From Seison nebaliae (lineage: Eukaryota > Rotifera > Pararotatoria > Seisonacea > Seisonidae), in NCBI GenBank assembly GCA_023231475.1, contig JALJEE010000562.1:1-64000 (forward strand): a stretch of DNA of 64,000 bases. The letters are read 5' to 3'. The notes beneath the pieces were generated by a model. That model did not search any database. It was given only the letters and a program-made list of their open reading frames with translations, and was not told the origin of the DNA. Each line of letters starts with the position of its first letter. Position 1 is the first letter of the stretch. Positions 22,490-35,600 of this stretch are shown here, piece after piece. A program made the position numbers and the translations under genes.

Positions 22490-25400
22490 GTATGTTTCCT
22501 TAACTGCTCTTCCAAATTCTTAGTCGTCATTTTTATATATTTCGAACATTTCCTTAATGCAATACTCGTAGCATACGTAACAATTGAAAAATATTCATTT
22601 TTCCTTAAGATGTTTTTAATTGATTAAATGCATTTTTTGGCGGAAAATTATATTTAATCGGCTGTCAGTAAATTCGATAGTTTTTAGTCTAATAAATGTT
22701 TAAGAAGAAAACACCCTTTTACTTACCAATTCTCTTCTACGATTAGGACCAATTTTCTTTTTGAGAATAATTTGCCTACGGTTTACCCGTCACTAGAATA
22801 ATTAACCATTGGCAGAAGAATAGGATCACATTCCAACTTTTCAATTAACTTAGTAAATGATTATATGAAGAAACATTAAATATTCATTCTAATAACGAGA
22901 TAAATTGAGAAGAAAATTTAAATATTTTCCAATTCTTTCTTCCCAACTAAACCACTTTTTTCCAATCTGTTATTTTACGACAGAACTGGTACTTAATACC
23001 ACCCTATCCTCAATCATTAAAAATAATGTTCTTCTTCTCATAATTGTTGGGATAACATGTTAAAATCATGATAACTATTGGTATATATCAGAATGTTATT
23101 AATGTTCCAAACTCTTATTATTATAAACGTAGGGTGATTAAATATTGTGCACGTCATCCTACTATTCTGATAAGACTGCCAGATATATCCATTTACTATT
23201 ACTTTTATTTAAAAATATGTCTTTTCGTCTCTAATCTGAAGTGAATGAATAAAAGACATAAATCGATCCATCGATCGATGAATGGACGAGGAATGAATCA
23301 GGATATGTTGTGCATTTTCCCATCTGACTATATTCCAAGAAATAAAGAACACGTTTTCCAGGGATTTTTTTCTCGATAATTTCCACAACCGATGAGATCG
23401 TAACATGCTGCGCAGAATAATCTATACTCAAACCGATCTCCAGTTACCTTTAAGGAAAAAGTGAATAATTGAAAACAATTAATTGTTCTATATCGATTCA
23501 AACCGTTAGGTATAACAAATGGAAATTTAAATGTTCATAATCGTGTTATGGAACATTTGATTGATGTATTTCAGAAATAATTTTTTTAGCGAACCTAAAT
23601 TTTTTTTCAGTTCATATCATTTATGTTGGTAAATAATTTCCATATCATGTCTCGTAAGAAATTATTAGTTGACGGTTATTTGGTAATTTGACCCGTGTTC
23701 GATATTAGGTAAGTGATAAGTTATGTCCTGATTGGATTTTTTGAGTTTAGAATCCGCATAATATTTTAATTTTTTTAAATTTGTTTTATCGTTCTTAATC
23801 AGCTTAATCGTCCTCTTTGAATTGTTTAAAGTATTTTTTAACTCCTAAACTTTACTTAAATTTTAAATTAAATTGTTCTCTGATATTGTACAATTTATAA
23901 GTCGTTCTTGAAATCATTCTAGTATAGTTGTGCTCGGAAAAAATTTCATTGAAATTTATTTCAAATATTATTGTTTAGTTAAATGTGTAATTTCGGCGGA
24001 ATTGAATATTTCGGACGAGTGAACTGTTTTCCGAAATGTGAATGAACTCTTTTCCAGAAAGGAGAATTATTTGAGTAATTTTAACTCCAATCAAATAGAC
24101 AGAATAACACATACACAAATAACAGAATGATCTGTCGATGTTGAGCAGTAATCTATTAGACAAAAAGTCGATCATATATTGTGCTTTTTAGAGAAAATGT
24201 AATTCTACATGAATCAAGTCCTCTCAAGAAAAAGAATAAGGAAGGAGAACATATGCTTTAGTCAGTTAATTGAATTATTATATTCTCATCTTATCAACTG
24301 ATGAATTGTATTTCATGTACATCATTCCAAAGTTTCGGTGTTGCTGATTCTTTGGCTGTTCAAATGGCTTGTAAGAACAGTAAGAGACTGATCATGGTGA
24401 TGATCGATAATAAATTTCTTGTTGAGTAATCGATGACATAAAGATTGGTGAACAGAATGATATTGATGATAATTGACGGATGATAATGTAGTTGAACTTT
24501 TCTCAGGACGAATACAATTAATTTCATCCTATTTCTTCTCCATCAATAAACAACGTGGAATTATAATTATTTAATAAATTAATGTACATATGTACAATAA
24601 TGGCATATAAATGAGAAGAACAAACGACATATGTGCGCATATGATCGAGTTATGTATTTATCTATTACCATTCTTTTCTTTCGTACTTTTCTTTAAATGG
24701 AGAACGGTCATTTCTCTCTAAAGTCATTTCTCATCTTCCACATTTCACATAAAGAGATTTCTCACACGCTATTTTCTCTTCAAGACAGTTTTAACGAAAT
24801 TATTTATAAAACAGTCTCATTTTCAATAATAAATTTTCTGAATAAATTAGGTATATTATATTAGTTCAATAAGTAAAAAAGGACTATAGAAATACGTATA
24901 GTAAAGACTTTTCTTTCCGATTGTTTAAAACTTGTTCAATTTATTTAATTATTTTTTTATTAAGAGATTAAATCCCCACGGGACAAATTGTATAAGAAAA
25001 ATGATAACTCTTTCGCAGAGTTATTGATAATATATCTTCTTTTATTGTTCGATATAAAAAAGTATTTCCGATAAATTAACTTAAGAATTTTATTTTGTGG
25101 ATTGTTATGAATAGAATAAATGAAAATTTCGTTTAAGAAATGTTAGTTTTATTTCAAAAAGTGACGTTTTTGTATAATGAGAGCTACAAAAGCGATGAGA
25201 AATGTCTTGGAAAAGAAATAGGGCGTGAGAAACATCGTTATCGAAAATGTTTTGTGTGAGAAATGATTTCAGAGAGAAATGACCGTTTCTCTTTAAATAT
25301 TTCATCACACAACAAGTTATGCATATTCATACGAACAATGATAAGCGCCTCTATGAAATGTGAGAAATCAATGGAATCGTATAAACAATACAATGTTCTG

Positions 25401-27542
25401 TGTAGGAGATTGAAGAATGAAGAAAAAAATAAATATTGTACTGTTAATTCTTCCATTATCAATATGTGTGCACTACTTGTGCATTATGTGTGCAGTTACT
25501 TATAGGAGTAATGTAAGAAAAAATTAATTTGTATCTTCCAGTTCATGTATGAAACACGATGATGCATGATTAGTTTAATAAGTGAAAGGAATATATTATA
25601 TCATTGTGTGTAGTATTAGTCTAATCGTATTAGAGGGAGATATAATAATCGAATGGGGAAAACCGATCGACTATTAACTTTCATGTTTTTTCTTTTTTCA
25701 TTCTCCACATGATTTCATGACAACTGATCAATATTTTAATAAGTTTCAAATACTTCCAATTTATTCCATTTTCATCTTTCAATTTCTAAAAAACCATCGA
25801 ATTTCGAAATTCAACAGACTTTTCCATAATCGGTTATTATCTTTTCAATTCTCCTACGTCTTTCTTTCAAAACAACTGAAACTTCCTTTCCATATCTTCC
25901 GGTTTTTTATGGAGTAATATGGAAATAATTTTTTTGAAAATTTGCAATATTCTTCTCTAAGGTCATAATGAATATGATATTTTTGTTCTTACAGGAAATT
26001 GCCAATAAGAAATTTTACCACGAAATATGTCTCGATTTGTTCTTAGCACTAATCGTTAAAATTAATTCGTGTATAGTTCTGGAAGAAGAATAATTATTAA
26101 TTTTCACATTATTTAATTTTGGGTGTTCTAGATGTGTAAGTTTTTTTTTTCAATATTATCTTCTCTCCCATGTTCGTGTGGAGAAAATAAATATTTTTAT
26201 TTAGTATTAGTCTGCTCTGAAGGAAATGTGGAGTGGAACGAAATGCATTGTATAAATTTTTCTATTCTTCATTTGGAAAAAAAATAATGGTTGCATATTC
26301 ATTCATTCATTCATTTATTTTGATAGGAAAAGAATTGATACGAAAACAGAGAGAATTCGAAATGGAGAACTGTTTGTTTTATTATTTTGCGGTTACATGC
26401 CGGTGTTCGTTCGTTAGTAGTGGTGGGAGAGAAGTAAGTCAGATGATAAAAGAAATGGTGGCTTGGAGGACAATTACTGTCATTCAGTTCCACCTAAACA
26501 AAACAGAAGAAATTGAAAGAGATGAGTGGAGGGGAGGGAAGATATGGTATTTAGGGAGAACAGGAATTATTTAATGTAATCTCATCTCAAGTTCTCTGAG
26601 GGAATGCGTAATTTGCGTTCATTTAAGAAAATAATCAAATTGATATTGAATCGATACTATTGATGGTATATAGGATACATCGTCTACGATATAACCCACT
26701 GAAGTGATGCTCATCAATTACCGAATGACAGGAATTACTGGAAACGGAAATCCGATTAGGCGATGAATAGATAATCTACTCGACTTCTTTTATTTTCATT
26801 ATTACATTTTCATCAGTCTTCTTATTTAATTGGTATAATGTAAGTGCGAGAGATAAAATAGAAAACATTCTATCAACATGATCTCTTCCATCTCTCTGAC
26901 GAAAGATGAAGATGAAATATATTCATCAATAGCAACAACGGTAAATTGGTAATGTTATTACAATACGATTTATGTGCAAATGAGATATAATTCGTTAAGA
27001 CTTTAATAAAATCATCTTCATTTGTTTCTTTAATGTAATAATAATAATTTACCATACCTTTGAAATGAATTCAATTTAAATTTATTATCTTTCTCATTTT
27101 TCATTGATGCCCACAACTAAATATGTTCCCATATTTTTAGTAGTTGTATCAGAATTCAGACCACTCATTATTTTACAAGTCATTATACAATAAATATACA
27201 AACCAGACACGTTTTCGAAAGATATGTTTGGAGAATGTGAATTTAAAATTAAAAATTTAGAAGTTTTCTATCCAATTCGAATGAAGAAATGAAGTAATTT
27301 TATTTAGAAATAATCGTTCTGTTTTCCACTTTCTTCTCGAGAATTCTCTAATGTAATTATTCTGCACAAAATCTTCCATCACAAATGCACAAATCAGATA
27401 TGAAATCCCGAAAGCATCGACACAAGAAGATCATTTTTTAATTCTACATCTCTTCTTTCCTATAAGATTGACGAAATAAATTTAAATGATTCCTGAAAAT
27501 TAAAGTTTCAGAAATTATCTGCGACTATTTGTCAGGAGGAGA
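22490..27542. other. gene-poor stretch
   Basis: AT-rich, with only short chance frames on both strands. The one segment I would keep is the minus-strand candidate exon at 23353-23447. Probably intronic. Confidence 0.45.
23353..23447 (-). other. possible minus-strand exon with four cysteines
   Basis: After an acceptor CACTTTTTCCTTAAAG the minus strand reads RFEYRLFCAACYDLIGCGNY and continues to NPWK, with a GTGTTC donor possible at 23352. The composition (CxxC, Trp, aromatic) is protein-like. A second overlapping frame is also open here, which lowers confidence. Confidence 0.25.
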
Positions 27543-28004
27543 TTATTCTTCTTCTTCCAATTGGTAACCTGAGAATGATGGGAAGGAATTGAATGGAAAG
27601 AAACCAGGAAACAGGTGATTGAATAGGATATTGATAAATTGGATTATCGAATTATTCCATTCGCTATTCGAATCTGTAACGTAAAATTTATCATTAGTCG
27701 ACAAAGAAAATAATGAGATTGGCCCAACATCTTTACTATTTCGTTTCTGAAATGGAAAGACTGTTATGAGGACGAAATGAGATTCTTCTATGAGGAATGA
27801 AAGATACATCTCATTATTTGGGATGTTTTTCTTACCATCATTGGATACTCGATGCCATGGTATGATGCATATCGTATCCATTAATCTAACTATAGCGTAA
27901 TGGACATCAGACAAGAATGTTTGTCTAATAAAAAAATTATTCTTTTCTTCCTTAATGTCTATTGTTTGACTTTCATGTGTCCATTCTCCGTCCACCGTGT
28001 ACAT
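27543..28004 (-). other. possible coding segment with a consensus internal intron
   Basis: After a good acceptor (CAAATGTTTCAG) at 28005-28006 a minus-strand frame begins MYTVDGEWTHESQTIDI and stays open to 27543. Inside it lies a textbook intron, GTAAGA at 27835 to TTTCCATTTCAG at 27747 (89 nt). Removing it gives a stop three codons later, so either the frame is read through, or the segment ends there, or it is partly chance. FFIRQTFLSDVHYAIVRLMD looks like real protein. Family unknown. Confidence 0.33.
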
Positions 28005-28040
28005 CTGAAACATTTGTAAATTTAGGAAATTCGACAACAA

Positions 28041-31000
28041 GCGAATGTAGTAAACGAATATACAGTCACATCATTCTATTCGTTCGAATTGAAGATGATG
28101 TGCGATGTAACGAATGATAAGGAATTGTAACATGATAAACAATCAATAATAACGATGCTATGAAATGAATATAGTACTACTGTTTCATATGATATTGACA
28201 GCTACGGAGAAACAGTTATGGACTATTAAAGGAATTAATAAATGTTTTATGAAGAAAATGGAATGGCTTGCAATATTCTTTGATTTCCCATATCACATTT
28301 CCATTGATGTAACACTTCCTCTCCAAGAACTTCATTCGGAATCAATGTTTCGGTCCATTATTTTGGATTTCGCCTGATTTTATCAGAAGTCAATGGAAAA
28401 TTGATCACGGTTACCAAGGCAACCGATCAATATTATTTATGTCACCTGAATGATTTTTGATATATCGTATCTGGAGGGAGGGTAGGGTGTGCTAATATCA
28501 AGTCAATGTACCATATCTTCTTTGGGGAGGGGAAGAAGACGAACGACAAAAATGAAAGATGCCATTCACAGTTCTCTTCCTTCAGTTTTAACGACGAAAA
28601 TATTTGAAAGAAACATATTCATAAAACAAACTAATTATCTAAAACATAATTTGTCTTTCTGTTAAATTAAGAGAAAACATCTAGTACTAATGATAATCGT
28701 CATCTTTTAATTAGTTTTATATATATTATATTTACATTCTTTTATATGAATATAAATCGATATTTCCCTTCTTTCACCATTTCCTATTTCGCTCTCTCTT
28801 CTCTCCAACACGAGGATAACACGATTTCTTCAGATACATTTTCTGGCCCTAGCATGTTCATCGAAAATCACATCGCTCTATCTCACGCTCTTTAACTCAA
28901 TTTCAATTATCACTTTCTCGTGAGTTCCTACGACTAACACCAATTTATTATTATTACTTAATATTGAAAAAGAAGAAATTTAGAATAATCATTCACATGA
29001 TAACGAGATTTAGAGAATTGTATTCCATTTCGCCAATTTCACTTTTAACTTCGGTTTCAAATGTTTTATGTTTGAAAAAGAGAAAGATTGAAAAGCTTCT
29101 CATGTTTCATTCGGAAGAAGTTTCACCTAACAATTATCACATTAATCAAACGGGAATTATATGAAACGTGGTAATTGAATAAAACCGTCGATGATCAGTA
29201 GAGGAATGTTTAATGCAATAATATTACATTGTCGTTTATTAGAGATTCTTTTTTTTTTTGCTTATGATCAGGATTAATAAAATATAATTCTCTTCTAATT
29301 CCAATTCTATTCTCCTTCTCCTTCCAATTGTATTTTATGTTATTCCTTCCTTTTCCGCCGGTGATATTCGGAAGAATGAATATATGTCCGTGTATATATA
29401 TCGATATCCATCTCTCCCATGCTTCCACTATGAAGTTAGTGATAACTATTTGTATTTCATACATAATGCAACATTCATCAATTCTTCATCTCCAATAAAA
29501 AGAAATATCTTGACGTAATTTTTTCTTATTTTAATTCTTATTGTCGTTGTTGTTGTTGTTGTTGTTAATGGATATCAATAATGAATTTATATTCATCATC
29601 TTCTTCCTTCATCATTTATGCATCTAGTTGGGGAATGATAAGGACCTTTATATTATTTATTTATTCCTCCTTCCCAAATGATGATAATGATATTTGAGTT
29701 GCAAAGATACTATTTTCTGTCGTTAGAGGTTTCTCATCACTTAAGTCAAGTGAGAAATATTATGACGAGATATGTTCCGCTTGACGATGTTGAATGAATA
29801 TGGATAATAATGTATGTCTTCCCTCCCCGCCAACTCACAAGTGAAGCAAATGTAAATATTCGATTGATCGAATATTATGACGATATTCTTTCTGAAGGTG
29901 GAATGTTCTGGATGTTTATGATCTGACTACCAAAAAAATGTTGAAAAGCGAGAAATTTCATTTCCATCAGCTATGGACTCTCGAAGAGAAGGAAATCTTT
30001 TTTTCGATGTTAATCTTGTTTATTTTTTCATCCGAAATCAATTTTATTCTCCATCTTTTATTATTATCATTATTTTTTGTTCTTATCAAAAGTTATTCAC
30101 CTTATTTCTAGTCAATATTCTTCTTTTTGGAGGAGCCAATAACGATATTTATCGTAATTTAATTCGGATAAATAATTTAAGTTACTCTCAATCAACTTTC
30201 TAATTGATAATTACTTAGGGAATGAATAAGTTGAGGAAGATTTTTTCGCAGATTTTTCGAATATAGTTTCGGGTACGAAAAAAAAGAAATTTATTATTTC
30301 TATGCGGAATGGCATATAGAACTGACTAGATTTGTTAAGATTATTTTGAATGGAGAAGAATATCATAACTTTCTCCTTCTTATTCTTCTTCTTCTTCTTC
30401 GGGGAGGAAGATATGCTCAATGAGTATCTCTGATGAATACGTTCCTTTTCTTCCATACGTAAAATTATGGAAGCAAATTCACTCACACATTAGGATCTAT
30501 GTAAACATATACAGTTGATGTATTCAATTAAATAGACTGAATGCATTAGGATTCTTTCGATTTGTTCATCTTCATTGTTTCCTTCACAATATTCATAATA
30601 ATATAAATAGTGGGAAGGAAAATGGGGAGAGGAGAAGTGGAGTAGAGGAATGAAGAAGTTGAAGATCTGATATAGAAATTCAAACAATCGTACACATCGA
30701 ACAAATAGAACTTGAAAGTATACAATCCACGTCAAGAAAAAAAAATCTGTTATAAAAAGGAGAGATCGAAATGAATATTTAAAAATGGTTGTGGAACCAG
30801 CTTCTTCGACGACGTACGCTGAGAAACAAAGAATAGTAGAACAATTTTGAGACGAGGAGGAAAAGTGGCCGGTTCTCAAGAGTTTTCCCAATGCAATTTT
30901 AAGTATTCTCCTTATCGAAAACTTATTACGATATGTGATGTGTGTTTGGAAAAGTTGCCAATTCATCTACTTTATATGCTAATCGATAAGTTAAAAGATT

Positions 31001-32685
31001 CTTTACGGAACAATTGCTTCCATGTAAATAAAAGAATGAATGGTGATGTGGTAAAAGTTGAGAATGAATGCGATTGCAACTTGATTCGTTTTACTATTAT
31101 TATTATTCCTTATTAACTTCATTCTCATTTTCCCAAACACATAAACTCTCCATTCTCCTCCTCTCCGTTCCATTGATCAATTTTCGTTTTTTCAACTTCT
31201 TTCTCAGCAGAACCATTTCGACTAATAAAAATTCGACGTTATTGTTGTCTGTTGTGTGTAGAAGGAGGCGAAGGAACGGTTTTTCCTTTCCCGATGATTC
31301 TCCAACTCATGGACAGTTGTTCAATGTCGTCTTCATTCAACATTCATCAATGTAGACTGATTTACTTCAGGTAAAACGGACAGATCTGCTTCCTTTTTCT
31401 TTTAACAGGTAAATTTATCTAATTGTAATTTGCTTATTGGGATAACTTTGATAATAGTAGTATTGAGTTTTTAGTATTAGCAATATGAATGATTGAATGG
31501 TATCAGAAAACCATTGAGAATGTAGAAGTAGACGAATTGGGAGGCGAAATTATATCGATTATTATGTGAAAAGGAGATAATGCGTAAAAAATATGTGTTG
31601 AACTGTCCGGTTGTTGATAATGAAGGATTTCGAAATATTAGGAGGGTGAAATTGTCCGACAGCGGATACTCTTATCCACTTATTGGATGGCGGCTTTCTC
31701 CTAGAGCACAATGCATGATGGTGGTGATAATAGGAATAAGAGCAATTAATAAAAAGAATTATTCATATTACTTATTGTTTCTTGGGAAGGAATTGAATAA
31801 ATTAAAAAATAATAAAATTAATGACATAAAAGAAGAAGAAGAAGAATAAGCAGAAGAGGATGCATAATCGACTACTATGTTTGTATATTTTTATGTTGCT
31901 CAAATTTGTTTGTCTATAGTAGTATATGCGTTGTAGTAAGATGTGAGCAAAGAGAAATGTATCTGAATGCGGGGAGGAATGGGTACTAATTTAGCTGTTT
32001 CAGATTAAATGGAATGAATGAAGCTCGTTGAATATTAATCAATGGCAGATGTTGTGTGGAAAAAAGTGAGAAAAAAATTAAAGAGAATTTTCTCGTAGAA
32101 CCGACTATCTATCATTTTAATGATGATCTATAGTTTGCGCGATGTCTCCTCTCAATAGAGACTTTATTTTTGAAGTTGACAATAGTCATCTTCTCTCTTC
32201 CGTTCTTCCACCATTTTAATAATTTAGTTATACTAATAAATTTACTAGCAAAGTAATATAATGAATATTAAAAATCAGTCAATCAATCAATCAACCAATT
32301 AATCAATCAAATTAAGTAATCGATCGATAAATTGAGTCATTTCACCAATTATCTAAAATTTCCTTCGAAATTGTAGGAAGTACCAGGAACTATTCGTACG
32401 AGAAATGATGAGCATAGAGAAATGAATCAAATTAACGACGACGATTAATTCTCATTAACAATTTGAAAAAACTTCCTACTGATTTAATCGTTTTTTAATT
32501 TCCCTATAATCAATTAAAGTAGAAATTTTTTTGGAGATTGATGCCATTCATGAAATGTGAAATGATTTTCAAAAATATTTGATTCGGAAGGAATATGAAT
32601 GGAAAATTTCATCGATTATTGATCACTTAATGAGAAAGTAATTGCTATCATTTGCACAAAATTCTTCCTCTTCAATTTCGTGAAC
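28041..32685. other. gene-poor flank upstream of the large low-complexity gene
   Basis: No supportable gene. Contains a (GTT)n run at 29541-29567 and a TCAA-rich run at about 32277-32312. Presumed promoter and possible untranslated exons of the plus-strand gene starting at 32686. Confidence 0.45.
29541..29567. repeat. (GTT)n microsatellite
   Basis: A run of GTT triplets in non-coding DNA. Confidence 0.85.
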
Positions 32686-35600
32686 ATGTCAAAACATGGT
32701 GAGATGAATAGAAAGAAAGAAGTGATACCTAATGGCGATAGTTCGTCATCATCCTCTAATTGGAGATTCCCATGTCATCGATCTAACGGTTGTGGCGTTT
32801 CCTCCAACTGTAACGGATGTACAAGAAGGAAGACCAACAGTAAAAGTTGTGTTTCTGCCAGTTGGGTTATGGCGTGTGGAGGGAAGAGAGCTAATAAAAT
32901 GGATGTTAGTAGTGGAGGCGAATATAGTGGTCGATGTGGTAGTAATGTATCGAGAATGAAGGATGAAGGAGAAGTTCCCGAAAAACAACAACAACAACAC
33001 CATTTATCTGAAAATCATTCTTTTAATGGATCATCATCAGTTTCGTCGTCATCCTCATCTCTTAGTAATCATGAAAAAAGGCAACAACAGAAACAACAAC
33101 AACAACAACTTAAATCTTCCACATTGACAAAAATGAATAAAGAAGAAAATACTTATAAGGAGACATATTGTGATGATATACATTCTACCGGTGACTCAAT
33201 ATTGTTATACTCAAAACAACAACAGCAACAACAACAACAGCGAACTCGAAAAAGTAAATCAAATAATGAAAGTGGAAGTGATTCTCATAAATATAAATCG
33301 GGCGGGAAACGTTCAACTAAATCGATTGATACACATGATCAACAACATAGTCGTTCCAGTTCGAAGAAGAAGGATGAACGAAATTTCCCCAAATCAACAT
33401 CATCTTCCTCCTCCTCGTCCTCCACATCTTCACCATCTTCTGCCTCATCAACATCCACCACAACTCCCACGCCCAATACGGTTTCTAAAGATCCTCTATC
33501 GAAAACGTCGTCAAAGAAAAATATAACGGCCGAATCGAACAATGAGAATGTTTTCACGTCAGATCATTCTTCTATCTCCTCATCTGATAGTTGTCATTGT
33601 CCCGAATGTGAACCGGATGGATTAATCGCTCAAATACTTCATTTGCAACTCATCCAATGTCAATTGGGAAAACATCTCGTACATTTGAAGCAGCAGCAAA
33701 CTCTTCTTTCCAACATCATCAATAGTACATTGGGTGAGGAGCATTCGTCAGATCCTGATCATTCAAGTTCAATAAAAAACTTATCGAATATTGACGAGAT
33801 GCGAGAACAATTAACTATGCTATCATTTAAGGAACACGATTTGCAGACACAATTAAATAAAGTTCAACGACAATTCATTTATTTACAACGACTACAACTC
33901 CAACAGATGACTGGTACAAAATCATCGAACAAACCGCCGAGAACAACCGATACCGACCCACAACCAAATTCGAACGATACCTCCTCAAATATTGTACATT
34001 CATCATTTACTGGAAGCATTCTATCATCTTCCTCATCTTCATCATCTGAAACGTCATCTTCCTCATCTTCATCTTCACCATCTTCCGCCAGATCACCACG
34101 AACGACTGAACAAGATCCCTCTCAATTGTCGCCCTCCGTTCCTTCAACTTTATCAAAAGTTAGTAAAATTTATCTCCTATCACATCTCCTTCAACAACAT
34201 AAACCCAGTTAAATTTTAGAACAATTTAATTTTAAATCGTAAAATTAGAGTGATTAATAAGATTCTCATTTTCAACCTGTAATTAGTTTGCCATCGTTTC
34301 CTTTCCATAATTTATGTAAAATTGTGCTTGCGAAAGGATTGTTGATGGACGAAGACAGATGACGGAGTCTCCGTCAGGGAAGGCGTAGAAGCAGAATAAG
34401 CTTCAACCAGAAGATAAAAATGTAGCAGGTTTTAATGAGAATAATTGATACTTTTCTATTCTTATAATCTAATCAGAATCATATTATTATTTTCTAATAG
34501 ATAGATCATCGTTCGATTTTCTGTCAATCAGAGAAAACAATAAGATTCATATAAATGTAATTCATCATCATCATCATCATCATCGTCATTTATATGTAGT
34601 TGATAATAGTAGCAGCGATAGGAAGAATTGGGCAGTAATATAATGCTTATTCTTCGATCATATATTAATATATATTATTCATATATGTTTATATATTATA
34701 TATCAGTCTTTTTTGACGTATATTAGAGAAATATTAGTTGATTTTAACGATTATTGAAGATGAAAAACAATTTTTTCCAAAAAAACTAATTCTGATGGAA
34801 GAGATAATCTTTCTCGATTAGACGAACAAAAATAAAGTTTTATGTTTCATTCGATTTTACACTTATCATCTTGTTAATCGCATTCTCCACATAAGAATAT
34901 TTCAAAATGAATTCATGTTCATACGATTATGGAGATAAATATTTATATTCCCGTCAAATTTTTACTTAAATTCAATTAAACTTAATTCTTCACTTGATCT
35001 ATATATGATGATGATAGATTATCGAAGTTAAATTATCGATGAGTAATTCGATGTTGTGTAGGACCCTAAGAATTAAAGAGAAATGAACGGTAACTTAAGG
35101 AATAATGATGGATTTAGACGTTAGAATTACACTAAAAATTATATCAATCTGGAACATCAAATGTTTATGGGAAAGGATTAACTTTTCATTTTATCTCTAA
35201 AAGATATCGAGATGAATCGAATGGAATTGAGTTGATATAAATGAAAATAAGTGTGGTATTAGTGTTGAGGGGAGTCATGATAAGATCGATGGATTGATGA
35301 AAGAAATTAATGGATTAATGTCCATCAAACGGGAAAAGAATCCAGGATGTTCCCCTTTCACTCATTTGCTAATAGGAGAGGAATGATGAGGAGAAAAGTT
35401 GGATAATTTCCTTATCAACGATTGATTAATCGGTCGTTCATTCGTTCGACTCTCCATCTGTTCGTCATAATAATGATGAAGTTGATGACGATCGTTACTT
35501 CCACTTGATTGTCGTTCGCCATTATACTTCTCCTGATTATGATTGTTTACCATCATCTATCGTTCGTTATCAGATGAATGGTGATCATTGTAAAATGATG

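Noticed and set aside
26233-26574. 113-codon plus-strand frame
   Set aside because: Opens through GAAT/TCAT repeats, lacks splice support and reads as random composition.
30490-30966. 158-codon minus-strand frame
   Set aside because: Phe/Leu-rich reading of T-rich DNA with no family motif; overlapping open frames on the plus strand.
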